Assembly (NCBI GenBank): GCA_001803565.1
Contig: MHDQ01000268.1
Span: 693 to 14,380 of the forward strand
DNA from: Nitrospinae bacterium RIFCSPLOWO2_12_FULL_45_22
Lineage (GTDB): Bacteria; 2-12-FULL-45-22
Length of the DNA stretch: 13,688 bases
Reading direction: 5' to 3'
Shown here: positions 1-6,333 of the stretch, piece after piece
Layout: every line of letters begins with the position of its first letter
Numbering within the stretch: position 1 is the first letter of the stretch
Translations under genes and position numbers: made by a program
Notes under the pieces: model-generated
Told to the model about the DNA's origin: nothing
Database searches by the model: none
Seen by the model: the letters and a program-made list of their open reading frames with translations, nothing else

Positions 1-2337
1 TATATCTAAGGCCATGGAACAATTTGAGCCGCTATAATCTGTGAAATCGCCTGTTCCTCGCCTTTTCCATATCTGGTTTCCATCTTTGTCATATTTACTA
101 ATATAGTTACAAGCATTACTTAAGACATAGACGTTATCACTGCTATCTATCTTCAGTGACTTACCAGCAAATTCCGTTTCCCATACCTGTTTTCCATCCT
201 TATCATACTTGGCGGTTCCAGTGGGGCTAGTGACGAAGAGGTTGCCACTGCTATCCGATACTAAACCAAACCCTACGGAATAAAACCCGCTCCCCTCGCC
301 CCTATTAATTTTCCAGAGTTGGTTACCATCTGGATCATATTTTATAATAATTGAGCCCAAATACCCCACTGTCGGATACGTGCCTATATAGACATTACCC
401 ATGCTGTCCGCCGCCAATGCAATGGAATCAATTTTTACAAGATCAGCATAGCCTAAAAGATAGGTCTTTATCCAGAGCTGGTTTCCGTTGGGGTCATGTT
501 TGCTAGTAAGCATATATAAGCAACTCTCCCCCATCCCACCACTGCACCTACCAGTACTTATTCCGGTTACATAGACATTGCCGCTATTATCTATGGCGAT
601 CTTATAAGGCCGGTCAGCAAGATTATAGTAATAACCATATAATTCATATCCTCCGTCGTCTATAGCTACCCAGAGCTGGTTTCCATCGGGATCATATTTG
701 ATAGTAGTAAAATCATAGGAGGAAGTATCTACGTTATAGCGAGTCCCGGTGACATAGATATTGTCCCTATTATCTATAACCACGGCTTGGACCTTATCGC
801 CCTTTGTGCCTGAATCATACCTGGCTACCCAGACTTGTTTACCCTGAGGGTCATACTTGATAGTAGCGGAATAAGAGGCAGTATCTTGGCTGCTGCTATA
901 GCCAGTTACATATATATTACCCTGGCTATCTAAAGCCAGATCAGTGATATAGTCATTACCTCCCGCAGGATTATCATAGGTAACCTGCCATATTTTATTC
1001 CCATCAGTATTGTATTTGATGGTGGCATAGTCATCATTCACGGATCCCCCCATATAGACATTACCATTGCTATCAACCGCCAACTTAGTAGGAGATTTAT
1101 TAGCATTCGGGATACTGTCTTCCCAGAGCATTTTGCCATCGGGGGAATATTTGATAGTTATTATGTTATAGCCTGAATCACTACTGTTAGCTATATATCC
1201 ACTGACATATAGATTCCCAGCGCTATCTACGGCCAGAGCAGTGGGCTGGGCCTTACCTTCGTAGCGATTTACCCAGAGTTCATTGCCATTAGGGTCATAC
1301 TTGATAATATTGATATGGTTTCCAGGATCATAACGAGCACCACCTGCTATGTAGACATTACCGCCTTTATCTACCGCCAGCGCCGTAGCCATGCAGACAT
1401 GACCGCACTCGCTATAAGTGGGTTTATAGCGGGCTACCCAGAGCTGATTCCCTTCAGGGTCATATTTGATGGTACCATATCCTGCTGGGATTGGGCCATA
1501 CATACTATAGCCAGTGATATAGATATTATTGTTGGTATCTATGACGAGGCTACTTGGATAATCACCAATCCCCCCATCGTAGGTGGCTATCCATATCTGT
1601 CTCCCATCGGAATCATACTTAATGGTGCAATAATCCTCATAATATCCGTTGTTATCAGGAACCCATCCACTCACATAAATATTGTCATTGCTATCTACTG
1701 CGATATCACGGGCTTCCCCATAAATATACCCGCCTACTCTTTGCTTACTGTATCTGCTTATCCATTGCTGGCTCCCATGAGAATCATATTTGATAGTAAT
1801 AATCTCAGTAGAGTTACCAGTAGCACCTGTCACAGCCATATAGATATTGCCTTTACTATCCGCAGTTAGGAAATTGCGCTCCCGAGGAACGACTTCAGCA
1901 TATCTGGCCACCCAAAGTTGATTACCATTAGGATCGTAATTAATAATGTCATACCCTTGGGAGCTGGCTCCGGTAACATAAACATTTCCACTAATATCTA
2001 TAGCCATGTCCATAGCAGAGTCACTACTTCCTGAATCATACCTGGTAACCCAGAGTCGATTACCTTGAGAGTCATATTTGATAGTGGCATAGTCATTATC
2101 ACTGGTTCCTGTGACATAGAGATTTCCGCTATCATCTATGGTCATGGCAACAATAGTATCAGACCCACCTAAGGGACTATCATAACTTGCTACCCATTCT
2201 TCCTTCACCACCTCATGGGCCATAACCAAAGGGATAAATAAAGGCAGAGTCAATAGAAAAACACCGAAGATACAGGTAACGAATCTTTTGCCAAACAAAT
2301 AAGCTCCGTGTCGCCAAAGTTTCGAGATCTTTATCAT
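1..2337 (-). CDS. Secreted SBBP-repeat beta-propeller protein (C-terminus beyond the window)
   Basis: The minus-strand frame is open from the ATG at 2337 to the left edge: 779 codons with no stop, so the C-terminus is missing. Residues 1-40 form a signal peptide: basic start (MIKISKLWRH), hydrophobic core at about 19-38, and a likely cleavage after VMA at 38-40. The rest is 14 complete repeats of about 45-60 residues plus the start of a fifteenth. Each carries a variant of D-x-x-GNxYVTG, then TIKYDPDGNQLW and VARY. This is the SBBP / beta-propeller repeat family, found in exported proteins of unknown ligand; enough blades are present for two propellers. No strong Shine-Dalgarno precedes the ATG, and a TTG lies two codons upstream. 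A C-terminal anchor or sorting domain (for example Por or dockerin) would lie outside the window. Family assignment is firm; surface location is inferred. Confidence 0.85.
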   Translation of the reverse strand, partial: MIKISKLWRHGAYLFGKRFVTCIFGVFLLTLPLFIPLVMAHEVVKEEWVASYDSPLGGSDTIVAMTIDDSGNLYVTGTSDNDYATIKYDSQGNRLWVTRYDSGSSDSAMDMAIDISGNVYVTGASSQGYDIINYDPNGNQLWVARYAEVVPRERNFLTADSKGNIYMAVTGATGNSTEIITIKYDSHGSQQWISRYSKQRVGGYIYGEARDIAVDSNDNIYVSGWVPDNNGYYEDYCTIKYDSDGRQIWIATYDGGIGDYPSSLVIDTNNNIYITGYSMYGPIPAGYGTIKYDPEGNQLWVARYKPTYSECGHVCMATALAVDKGGNVYIAGGARYDPGNHINIIKYDPNGNELWVNRYEGKAQPTALAVDSAGNLYVSGYIANSSDSGYNIITIKYSPDGKMLWEDSIPNANKSPTKLAVDSNGNVYMGGSVNDDYATIKYNTDGNKIWQVTYDNPAGGNDYITDLALDSQGNIYVTGYSSSQDTASYSATIKYDPQGKQVWVARYDSGTKGDKVQAVVIDNRDNIYVTGTRYNVDTSSYDFTTIKYDPDGNQLWVAIDDGGYELYGYYYNLADRPYKIAIDNSGNVYVTGISTGRCSGGMGESCLYMLTSKHDPNGNQLWIKTYLLGYADLVKIDSIALAADSMGNVYIGTYPTVGYLGSIIIKYDPDGNQLWKINRGEGSGFYSVGFGLVSDSSGNLFVTSPTGTAKYDKDGKQVWETEFAGKSLKIDSSDNVYVLSNACNYISKYDKDGNQIWKRRGTGDFTDYSGSNCSMALDI
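19..2202 (-). repeat. Tandem SBBP repeat units inside the propeller gene
   Basis: About 14 tandem units of roughly 135-180 bp are visible at both DNA and protein level. On the plus strand they recur as variants of CCAGAGCTGGTTTCCATC, GGATCATATTTGAT and ACATAGA(T/C)ATT. They are diverged rather than identical: the spacing of insert loops differs from unit to unit, and blades 10 and 11 have long inserts. This indicates old duplication rather than recent expansion. The unit nearest the left edge is incomplete. Confidence 0.8.
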
Positions 2338-2401
2338 TATCAATTGGTTAAAGAGGTTTTCTCGGGAGCATGACCGTTAATTTTACCCATTAATTTTGGC
2401 C

Positions 2402-2542
2402 TCAAAGAGATATGCGCGGCCGCATTACTCCTAGATATGCTTCTGGTTTCTCCGTAAGACCAGCTCGCGCAGGGTTGAGTTCCACGTACCGTGTAGCAAC
2501 CAATAGATAGCTATCATCCATAGGAAATGAGGCAAATTTTCT
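2402..2542 (-). pseudogene. Remnant of a Y1 / REP-associated tyrosine transposase (C-terminal part)
   Basis: Minus-strand translation gives KFASFPMDDSYLLVATRYVE followed directly by LNPARAGLTEKPEAY and, after 10 unrelated residues, a TGA at 2402-2404. This matches the conserved segment (RFASFPMDE.YLL.A.RYVELNPVRAGLVE.PE.Y) of the TnpA_REP / Y1 transposase family (COG1943). The catalytic HUH and tyrosine region is absent, and the family's downstream WSSA box is lost. It lies between the MaoC-like gene and the propeller gene, on their strand. The frame stays open upstream into the end of the MaoC gene, but that part has no transposase similarity that I can see. I judge it a dead fragment, recognised from the motif only. 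Confidence 0.72.
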
Positions 2543-2586
2543 CTGCGGTGAACGGTCACCATTTGTGGCCGTAAGGCCATGAAGGT

Positions 2587-3708
2587 TTACTCGAATTTGT
2601 TTTTGCCAGGTAAAAGCACTAGGGCCTTCCCCTGGGCAGTAGTCTCGCCCCGTTGGTTCTCAGCCCATACCTGACATTCTACCATAGGTGACCCATCTTG
2701 TAGATATTTGTTGATCACCTTGCCGCGGCACCAGGTAGTATCCCCCACTATATTAAAGCGGCGCACTTCTACCTCCAGCTTCCGCAAGAATCCGTCGTCG
2801 CCCATCCAGTTAGTCATCAACTGGCCTAACCACGAAATCCTCTGCGGACCGTAGTCGTATGCGGCCGGGGCCCCTACTTGCCGGGCAAAGTCATTGTCCC
2901 AATGGACCCGTTCTGGTACATCGGGTATGCCATAAGGGTCGGGTAGAGCTGCTGCGGGGTGACGGAGGCGGTATTCTAAACCCCGGCGATGGGCCCGGAT
3001 GAAAAGCCCACCCCATCCCATGAGCCAGGCTAGCATATCAGTGATAGTAAGAGGCCCTTTAACGATGGGGGTTAACTCGTCCCCACAGTCTACCTCTTCC
3101 CAATAGCGGGGTTGGGCGCCCCGGACCTCTTCCCGATCATAATCGGTCTCAATGGCTTTCAATTGCTCATCGGTATAACTCTGCCGGGTTATAGCTTTAT
3201 ATTTCCCTTTCTCCCTGGCAGTATCCCGCTCTGACCTTATACAGAAGGACTCAGCCCGGGCCACTATCTCCTGAGCCTGGTTTCTGAAGACCGTTTCATA
3301 TCCCTGCAGAAAAGTACGGCCAGCAAACTCACTCCGTTTCTCTTCTAACCGGCTCAAATAGCTACTCCCAATAATATGGTCCCCTAGCTTAACGGGCAAG
3401 AACCACTCCCAATTAGTCCCGGCAAACATGGCATGAACCCCCGGTAATCCCCCCACATTACCGCTGGCAATAAGATCGGTGCTGTATAATATGCATGGTG
3501 GAGCTATTATGGTTTTATATCTGCTTTTCCGGGCATATTCTTCATCCGTCCATAGGGGATTAGTATCACCTATGCCGTAAACAAAATGTCTAATCGCGTC
3601 TTTGCTAATCCTTTCTATATGGGGCTGCTGTCGTGGGACTTCTATCCCAATCCGCTTGCGCAATATAGCCAACTCTTCATCGTTTATCCGGGCATAACGG
3701 CTCTCCAT
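2587..3708 (-). CDS. MaoC-like double-hotdog acyl-CoA dehydratase/hydratase
   Basis: This 373-aa protein has two hotdog modules. The N-terminal one (about 10-165) resembles the FAS1-like / MaoC_dehydrat_N domain, with GDTNPLW at 47-53, TDEEYAR, then TIIAPPCILY. The C-terminal one (about 200-368) has HWDNDFARQVGAP at 269-281 and GDTTWCRGKV at 322-331. Such proteins hydrate or dehydrate enoyl-CoA or related acyl thioesters in the cytoplasm. The hydratase-2 motif usually reads GDxNPLH; here His is Trp53, so the N-terminal half may be non-catalytic. His269 in a degenerate P-x-x-H-x-D-x-x-FA context may be the active residue, but this is inference. The start is supported by a perfect AGGAGG at 3716-3721, 7 nt from the ATG. 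It stands alone, with no beta-oxidation or lyase neighbours, so its substrate cannot be named. Confidence 0.82.
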   Translation of the reverse strand: MESRYARINDEELAILRKRIGIEVPRQQPHIERISKDAIRHFVYGIGDTNPLWTDEEYARKSRYKTIIAPPCILYSTDLIASGNVGGLPGVHAMFAGTNWEWFLPVKLGDHIIGSSYLSRLEEKRSEFAGRTFLQGYETVFRNQAQEIVARAESFCIRSERDTAREKGKYKAITRQSYTDEQLKAIETDYDREEVRGAQPRYWEEVDCGDELTPIVKGPLTITDMLAWLMGWGGLFIRAHRRGLEYRLRHPAAALPDPYGIPDVPERVHWDNDFARQVGAPAAYDYGPQRISWLGQLMTNWMGDDGFLRKLEVEVRRFNIVGDTTWCRGKVINKYLQDGSPMVECQVWAENQRGETTAQGKALVLLPGKNKFE

Positions 3709-3826
3709 ACTATTGCCTCCTATGGGAAAATCTGGTTGACAGAAATGCTATTTATATGCTAAAAAAATGCCTGAATTCATAAGGGTGTGACTATTCTTTA
3801 TTATAAAGCCTATGTAATGTAATTTG

Positions 3827-3876
3827 TAGTGGTCGAGCTTGCTCGACATTCCTTGGCAGAGCAAGCTTTGCCACTA
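3827..3876. repeat. Small palindromic element, copy 1 (TAGTGG...CCACTA)
   Basis: This is a 50-bp element with 18-bp terminal arms: TAGTGGTCGAGCTTGCTC at 3827-3844 pairs with 3859-3876 at 15 of 18 positions. Inside the left arm is a second perfect hairpin, GTCGAGC-TT-GCTCGAC (3832-3847), so it can fold two ways. It lies between the divergent MaoC-like and ferritin-like genes, and is about 52% identical in layout to copy 2 (4297-4400) once that copy's insertion is removed. It is likely a REP- or MITE-like non-autonomous element. Confidence 0.75.
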
Positions 3877-3889
3877 GGTGAGGGGGGAT

Positions 3890-3920
3890 TTGATATCAAC
3901 TTATTTATATCGTTTACTAT
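3890..3920 (+). promoter_or_regulatory. Weak candidate promoter of the ferritin-like gene
   Basis: TTGATA (3890-3895) and TACTAT (3915-3920) resemble -35 and -10 boxes, but the spacer is 19 bp, which is longer than ideal. They lie about 37 bp upstream of the start codon. The ribosome binding site GGAGG (3945-3949) follows, 7 nt from the ATG at 3957. The region is AT-rich between the palindromic element and the gene. Treat as tentative. Confidence 0.28.
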
Positions 3921-3956
3921 AGTTCTATTACTTATTACTTTGATGGAGGATACTGG

Positions 3957-4247
3957 ATGGATATGAGCGATCCCTTTAAAGGACTGGTTACCCGGAAGAT
4001 GACCCTGGAGGAACTGGCCCGGGCTATCCGCCAGGATATCGCTGCAGAGCTAGATGCCATAAACCTTTATCAAGCCCATATTGATGCTACAGACAATGAG
4101 CCGGCCAAAAAAATTTTAGCCCATGTCCGGGACGATGAGAAAGAGCATGTAGCCGAGTTTATGGAGCTATTAAGGATATTGGACCCAGGCCAGGCCGAAA
4201 AGCTAGACCTGGCTCCGGCCGAAATTAAAAAGGCCCTCTCTGAATAG
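3957..4247 (+). CDS. Free-standing encapsulin-type ferritin-like protein
   Basis: This 96-aa, almost all-helical protein has two main helices: AELDAINLYQAHID at 30-43 and VRDDEKEHVAEFMELLRILD at 57-76. The pattern matches the encapsulated-ferritin (EncFtn) family. Glu31, Tyr38, Glu61 and His64 sit one residue before the Glu32, Tyr39, Glu62 and His65 of Rhodospirillum rubrum EncFtn, which form its di-iron ferroxidase site. From memory it is still closer to the ferritin-like N-terminal domain of the Pyrococcus furiosus encapsulin. Here the chain ends soon after that domain: no shell domain is fused, none is adjacent, and the C-terminus (AEIKKALSE) shows no obvious encapsulin cargo peptide. It probably oxidises and stores Fe(II) as a multimer, or acts as cargo for an encapsulin elsewhere (inference). 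The start follows GGAGG at 7 nt; ATG at 3963 is an alternative. Confidence 0.85.
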   Translation: MDMSDPFKGLVTRKMTLEELARAIRQDIAAELDAINLYQAHIDATDNEPAKKILAHVRDDEKEHVAEFMELLRILDPGQAEKLDLAPAEIKKALSE

Positions 4248-4296
4248 TACACAATAGCGCCAGTTTAGCTAAATAAAGTGTCCAAAAAGTCTTTTG

Positions 4297-4400
4297 TAGT
4301 GGTCGAGCCTTCGGCCTCGAGAGCTTGCCCTGAGCCTCCCGAAGGGGCCTCAGCCCGAAGGCTTGCTCGACATCTTTACGCAGAGCAAGCCCTGCCACTA
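4297..4400. repeat. Small palindromic element, copy 2, with a nested 54-bp palindromic insertion
   Basis: It has the same ends as copy 1: TAGTGGTCGAGC at 4297-4308 and GCAGAGCAAGCCCTGCCACTA-type right end to 4400. It differs by an extra 54 bp at the loop of the inner hairpin. The insert is itself palindromic, with CCTTCGG / CCGAAGG outer arms and CTGAG / CTCAG inner arms, so the whole element can form a long branched hairpin. It occupies the 331-bp gap between the ferritin-like gene and the ABC transporter. The rest of that gap (4248-4296 and 4401-4517) shows no gene or RNA that I can recognise. It may serve as a transcription stop for the ferritin-like gene, though no T-run follows. Confidence 0.75.
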
Positions 4401-4517
4401 CAGATTCCTCTCGACCATTAGGTTATTTATTTCAGTATTAACCAAATTTACTTATTGGCAACACTAACACCTCTTCCTTTCTCCCCCAGCCCGATAAAAT
4501 GCGACCCTGGAATCTGT

Positions 4518-4546
4518 TTGACTTAGTTAACAGGCCCTGTTAGATT
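4518..4546 (+). promoter_or_regulatory. Sigma-70 promoter of the ABC transporter operon
   Basis: TTGACT (4518-4523) and TAGATT (4541-4546) are separated by exactly 17 bp and match the consensus at 5/6 and 4/6 positions. The predicted start is near 4553, giving a leader of about 25 nt before the ATG at 4579. The spacer and the beginning of the -10 box are covered by the perfect palindrome at 4528-4542, which suggests repression by a dimeric regulator. Confidence 0.6.
4528..4542. promoter_or_regulatory. Candidate operator: perfect 15-bp palindrome in the promoter spacer
   Basis: TAACAGG-C-CCTGTTA is a perfect inverted repeat with 7-bp arms and a 1-bp centre. It lies between the -35 and -10 boxes and overlaps the first two bases of the -10. 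This position is typical of TetR, MarR or GntR-type repressor sites controlling drug or metabolite exporters. No regulator gene is in the window, so its ligand and protein are unknown. Confidence 0.5.
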
Positions 4547-4578
4547 AATTTTAGGGTAAATTTATAGGGTAGATTTAT

Positions 4579-5508
4579 ATGAATGGGATTATTTGTCTGG
4601 AAAATATCCGAAAACAATATGGCAATTTGGTAGCCGTAGAGGATATCTCTTTTGAACTAGAACCCGGGAGTATCTTCGGTTTATTAGGACCCAATGGTGC
4701 GGGGAAAACCACCCTATTAAAGATTCTGACTACTTTGTTAAGGCCCACCTCGGGTAATGCCTATATCTTTAATTATGATATTGCCCGGGAGGGACTAAAG
4801 ATCAGGCGCTTGATTGGGGTAGTATTTCAGGAAAACAATCTGGATCGCTACCTTACGGCCCGAGAAAACCTTGTCCTACATGCTAAGATGCACCGGATGG
4901 CTAAGAGGGATTATCAGAAAAAAATCTCTGAGCTGTTGACCTTGACCGGGTTAAGCAATCGCCAGGACGAATATCCAGACAAGTTTTCTGGTGGTATGCA
5001 GCGCCGGCTAGCCGTGGCCCGGGCCTTAGTCCATAGTCCTAAATTATTATTCCTGGATGAGCCTACTACCGGCTTAGACCCACAGGCTAAAAGAGTGGTG
5101 TGGGATTATCTGGTCTCCCTGAAAGGACAAACCACTATCTTTCTTACTACCCACAATATGGAAGAGGCGGAAGAGCTATGCGACCGGATAATTATCATGG
5201 ATCATGGCCGGGCCTTAATTGATGGTCCTAGCTCTAAACTCAAGACTATTATCGGAGATTCTTGCTTATATGAGATCGAATTTATAGACAAGGAAGAATA
5301 TTATCTTCACCGGCTGAAAGAGCTGGATTATATAGAACGGTATCGGACGGTAAATGGCCGGGTTGAGATTGTTTTTAAAAACCCTGAATCTATCAAGTCC
5401 CTGCTCTCGATATTGGATTTCAGGGATATAAAGAAGCTAGGCATCAAAGAGCCTTCTCTTGAAGATGTCTTTCTCTACCTTACCGGGAAGGAGATAAGAG
5501 AATGCTGA
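4579..5508 (+). CDS. ABC-2 type exporter, ATP-binding subunit (DrrA/NodI-like)
   Basis: This 309-aa ATPase powers the permease encoded next to it at the cytoplasmic membrane. All nucleotide-binding motifs are intact: Walker A GPNGAGKT (37-44), Q-loop Gln84, signature FSGGMQ (136-141), Walker B LLFLDEP (156-162, catalytic Glu161) and the switch His192 in TTHNMEEAEE. Residues from about 225 form the small C-terminal accessory domain typical of DrrA-like subunits. The length and motif set fit the daunorubicin-resistance / NodI / CcmA branch, whose members export antibiotics, polysaccharides or lipids; sequence alone does not give the substrate. The Shine-Dalgarno is poor (AGGGT about 10 nt upstream). 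It is the first gene of an operon with its own promoter at 4518-4546. Confidence 0.9.
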   Translation: MNGIICLENIRKQYGNLVAVEDISFELEPGSIFGLLGPNGAGKTTLLKILTTLLRPTSGNAYIFNYDIAREGLKIRRLIGVVFQENNLDRYLTARENLVLHAKMHRMAKRDYQKKISELLTLTGLSNRQDEYPDKFSGGMQRRLAVARALVHSPKLLFLDEPTTGLDPQAKRVVWDYLVSLKGQTTIFLTTHNMEEAEELCDRIIIMDHGRALIDGPSSKLKTIIGDSCLYEIEFIDKEEYYLHRLKELDYIERYRTVNGRVEIVFKNPESIKSLLSILDFRDIKKLGIKEPSLEDVFLYLTGKEIREC

Positions 5509-6257
5509 GGGGGGCTTACTGCATCTGGGAGCGAGATTTAAAAGTCTTCTCCCGTAACCTATTGCCTGAACTAATAACTGTCGTAGCCTTTCCTATTACC
5601 TTTTTTCTGGCCTTTGCCCTGGGGCTACAAAATTATATCCTGGATATCGAGGGAGTACCTTATGCGATCTTTGTGGTACCGGGATTGATCTCTATGACCG
5701 CAGCTATGGGGGCCTTTGATGATGGGGCCTGGGGACTCTGGTTCCATCGGGTAGTACAGGGCACTATAAGCGAATACCGCTGCAATCCCATTACCGTATA
5801 TGACATTATTTTGGGTAAGATCATTTCTGGCTTTACCATAGCCTGCCTCAAGGGTAGTGCCATTGGGATTATCTTGTTCTTGCTGGTAGATTTCCCCTTT
5901 CGTACCCCTTTTCTGTTGAGCTATTCCCTTTTTATCTTTTTAGGCTCTATGATTTTTTCTTGTATCGGTTCTATCTGTGGCACAGTAATAGATAAGCCCG
6001 AGAACTTAGGCCGGCTAGAAGCTGTGGTAATCTGGCCACTGATCTTCCTGGCCGGATTATTCTTCCCTCTGTCGGTCTATCCCCAGAAGCTCCTACCCTA
6101 CATAAAATTAGTCCCTACTACCGCCCTCTTTGATGGGGCTAGAACTGCCTTATTGGCAGGGAAGATAGATATAGGATATTTGATGATTTTGTTCTTTTGT
6201 GCTGGCCTTAGCTTTATATCGGCAGTAATAATATTTGAAAAGAAGATGCACCAATAA
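5502..6257 (+). CDS. ABC-2 type exporter, permease subunit
   Basis: This 251-aa integral membrane protein overlaps the ATPase gene by 7 nt (ATGCTGA), so the two are translationally coupled and surely partners. About six membrane segments can be seen, near residues 21-42, 54-75, 103-129, 135-162, 172-192 and 225-246. The order and length fit the ABC-2 / NodJ-DrrB permease family, including a final conserved stretch PTTALFDGART (205-215) resembling the family's signature near the fifth loop. The N-terminal RDLKVFSRN is the usual amphipathic lead-in. It would form a homodimeric channel with two ATPases. The substrate is unknown. The stop at 6255-6257 is followed almost at once by a large inverted repeat facing lon. 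Confidence 0.88.
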   Translation: MLRGAYCIWERDLKVFSRNLLPELITVVAFPITFFLAFALGLQNYILDIEGVPYAIFVVPGLISMTAAMGAFDDGAWGLWFHRVVQGTISEYRCNPITVYDIILGKIISGFTIACLKGSAIGIILFLLVDFPFRTPFLLSYSLFIFLGSMIFSCIGSICGTVIDKPENLGRLEAVVIWPLIFLAGLFFPLSVYPQKLLPYIKLVPTTALFDGARTALLAGKIDIGYLMILFFCAGLSFISAVIIFEKKMHQ

Positions 6258-6258
6258 G

Positions 6259-6327
6259 AAGGTGCAAGGTTCAACGTTCAATGTGCTAAGTCCTAAGTTC
6301 GACATTGCACCTTGAACTTTGTACCTT
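6259..6327. repeat. Heptad-phased inverted repeat between convergent genes
   Basis: Arms of 26 bp at 6259-6284 and 6302-6327 pair at 22 of 26 positions around a 17-nt loop. The arms are made of degenerate 7-bp units (AAGGTGC, AAGGTTC, AACGTTC, AATGTGC, then TAAGTCC and TAAGTTC in the loop). The repeat begins 1 nt after the permease stop codon and ends 6 nt before that of lon, so it may stop transcription from both sides, although no clean T-tract is present. Confidence 0.75.
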
Positions 6328-6333
6328 ATACCT

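Noticed and set aside
1315-1869. A 184-codon plus-strand open frame
   Set aside because: It is antisense to the propeller repeats, whose minus-strand frame is open for the whole 2.3 kb with a signal peptide and clear repeats; the plus-strand translation shows only repeat-derived echoes.
1-2202. Possible CRISPR-like or minisatellite array
   Set aside because: The recurring DNA motifs are diverged and in register with codons; they encode SBBP blades rather than identical repeats with spacers.
3957-4578. A complete encapsulin nanocompartment locus
   Set aside because: The ferritin-like frame stops at 4247, and the 331 bp after it hold a palindromic element and a promoter, with no shell-protein coding sequence.
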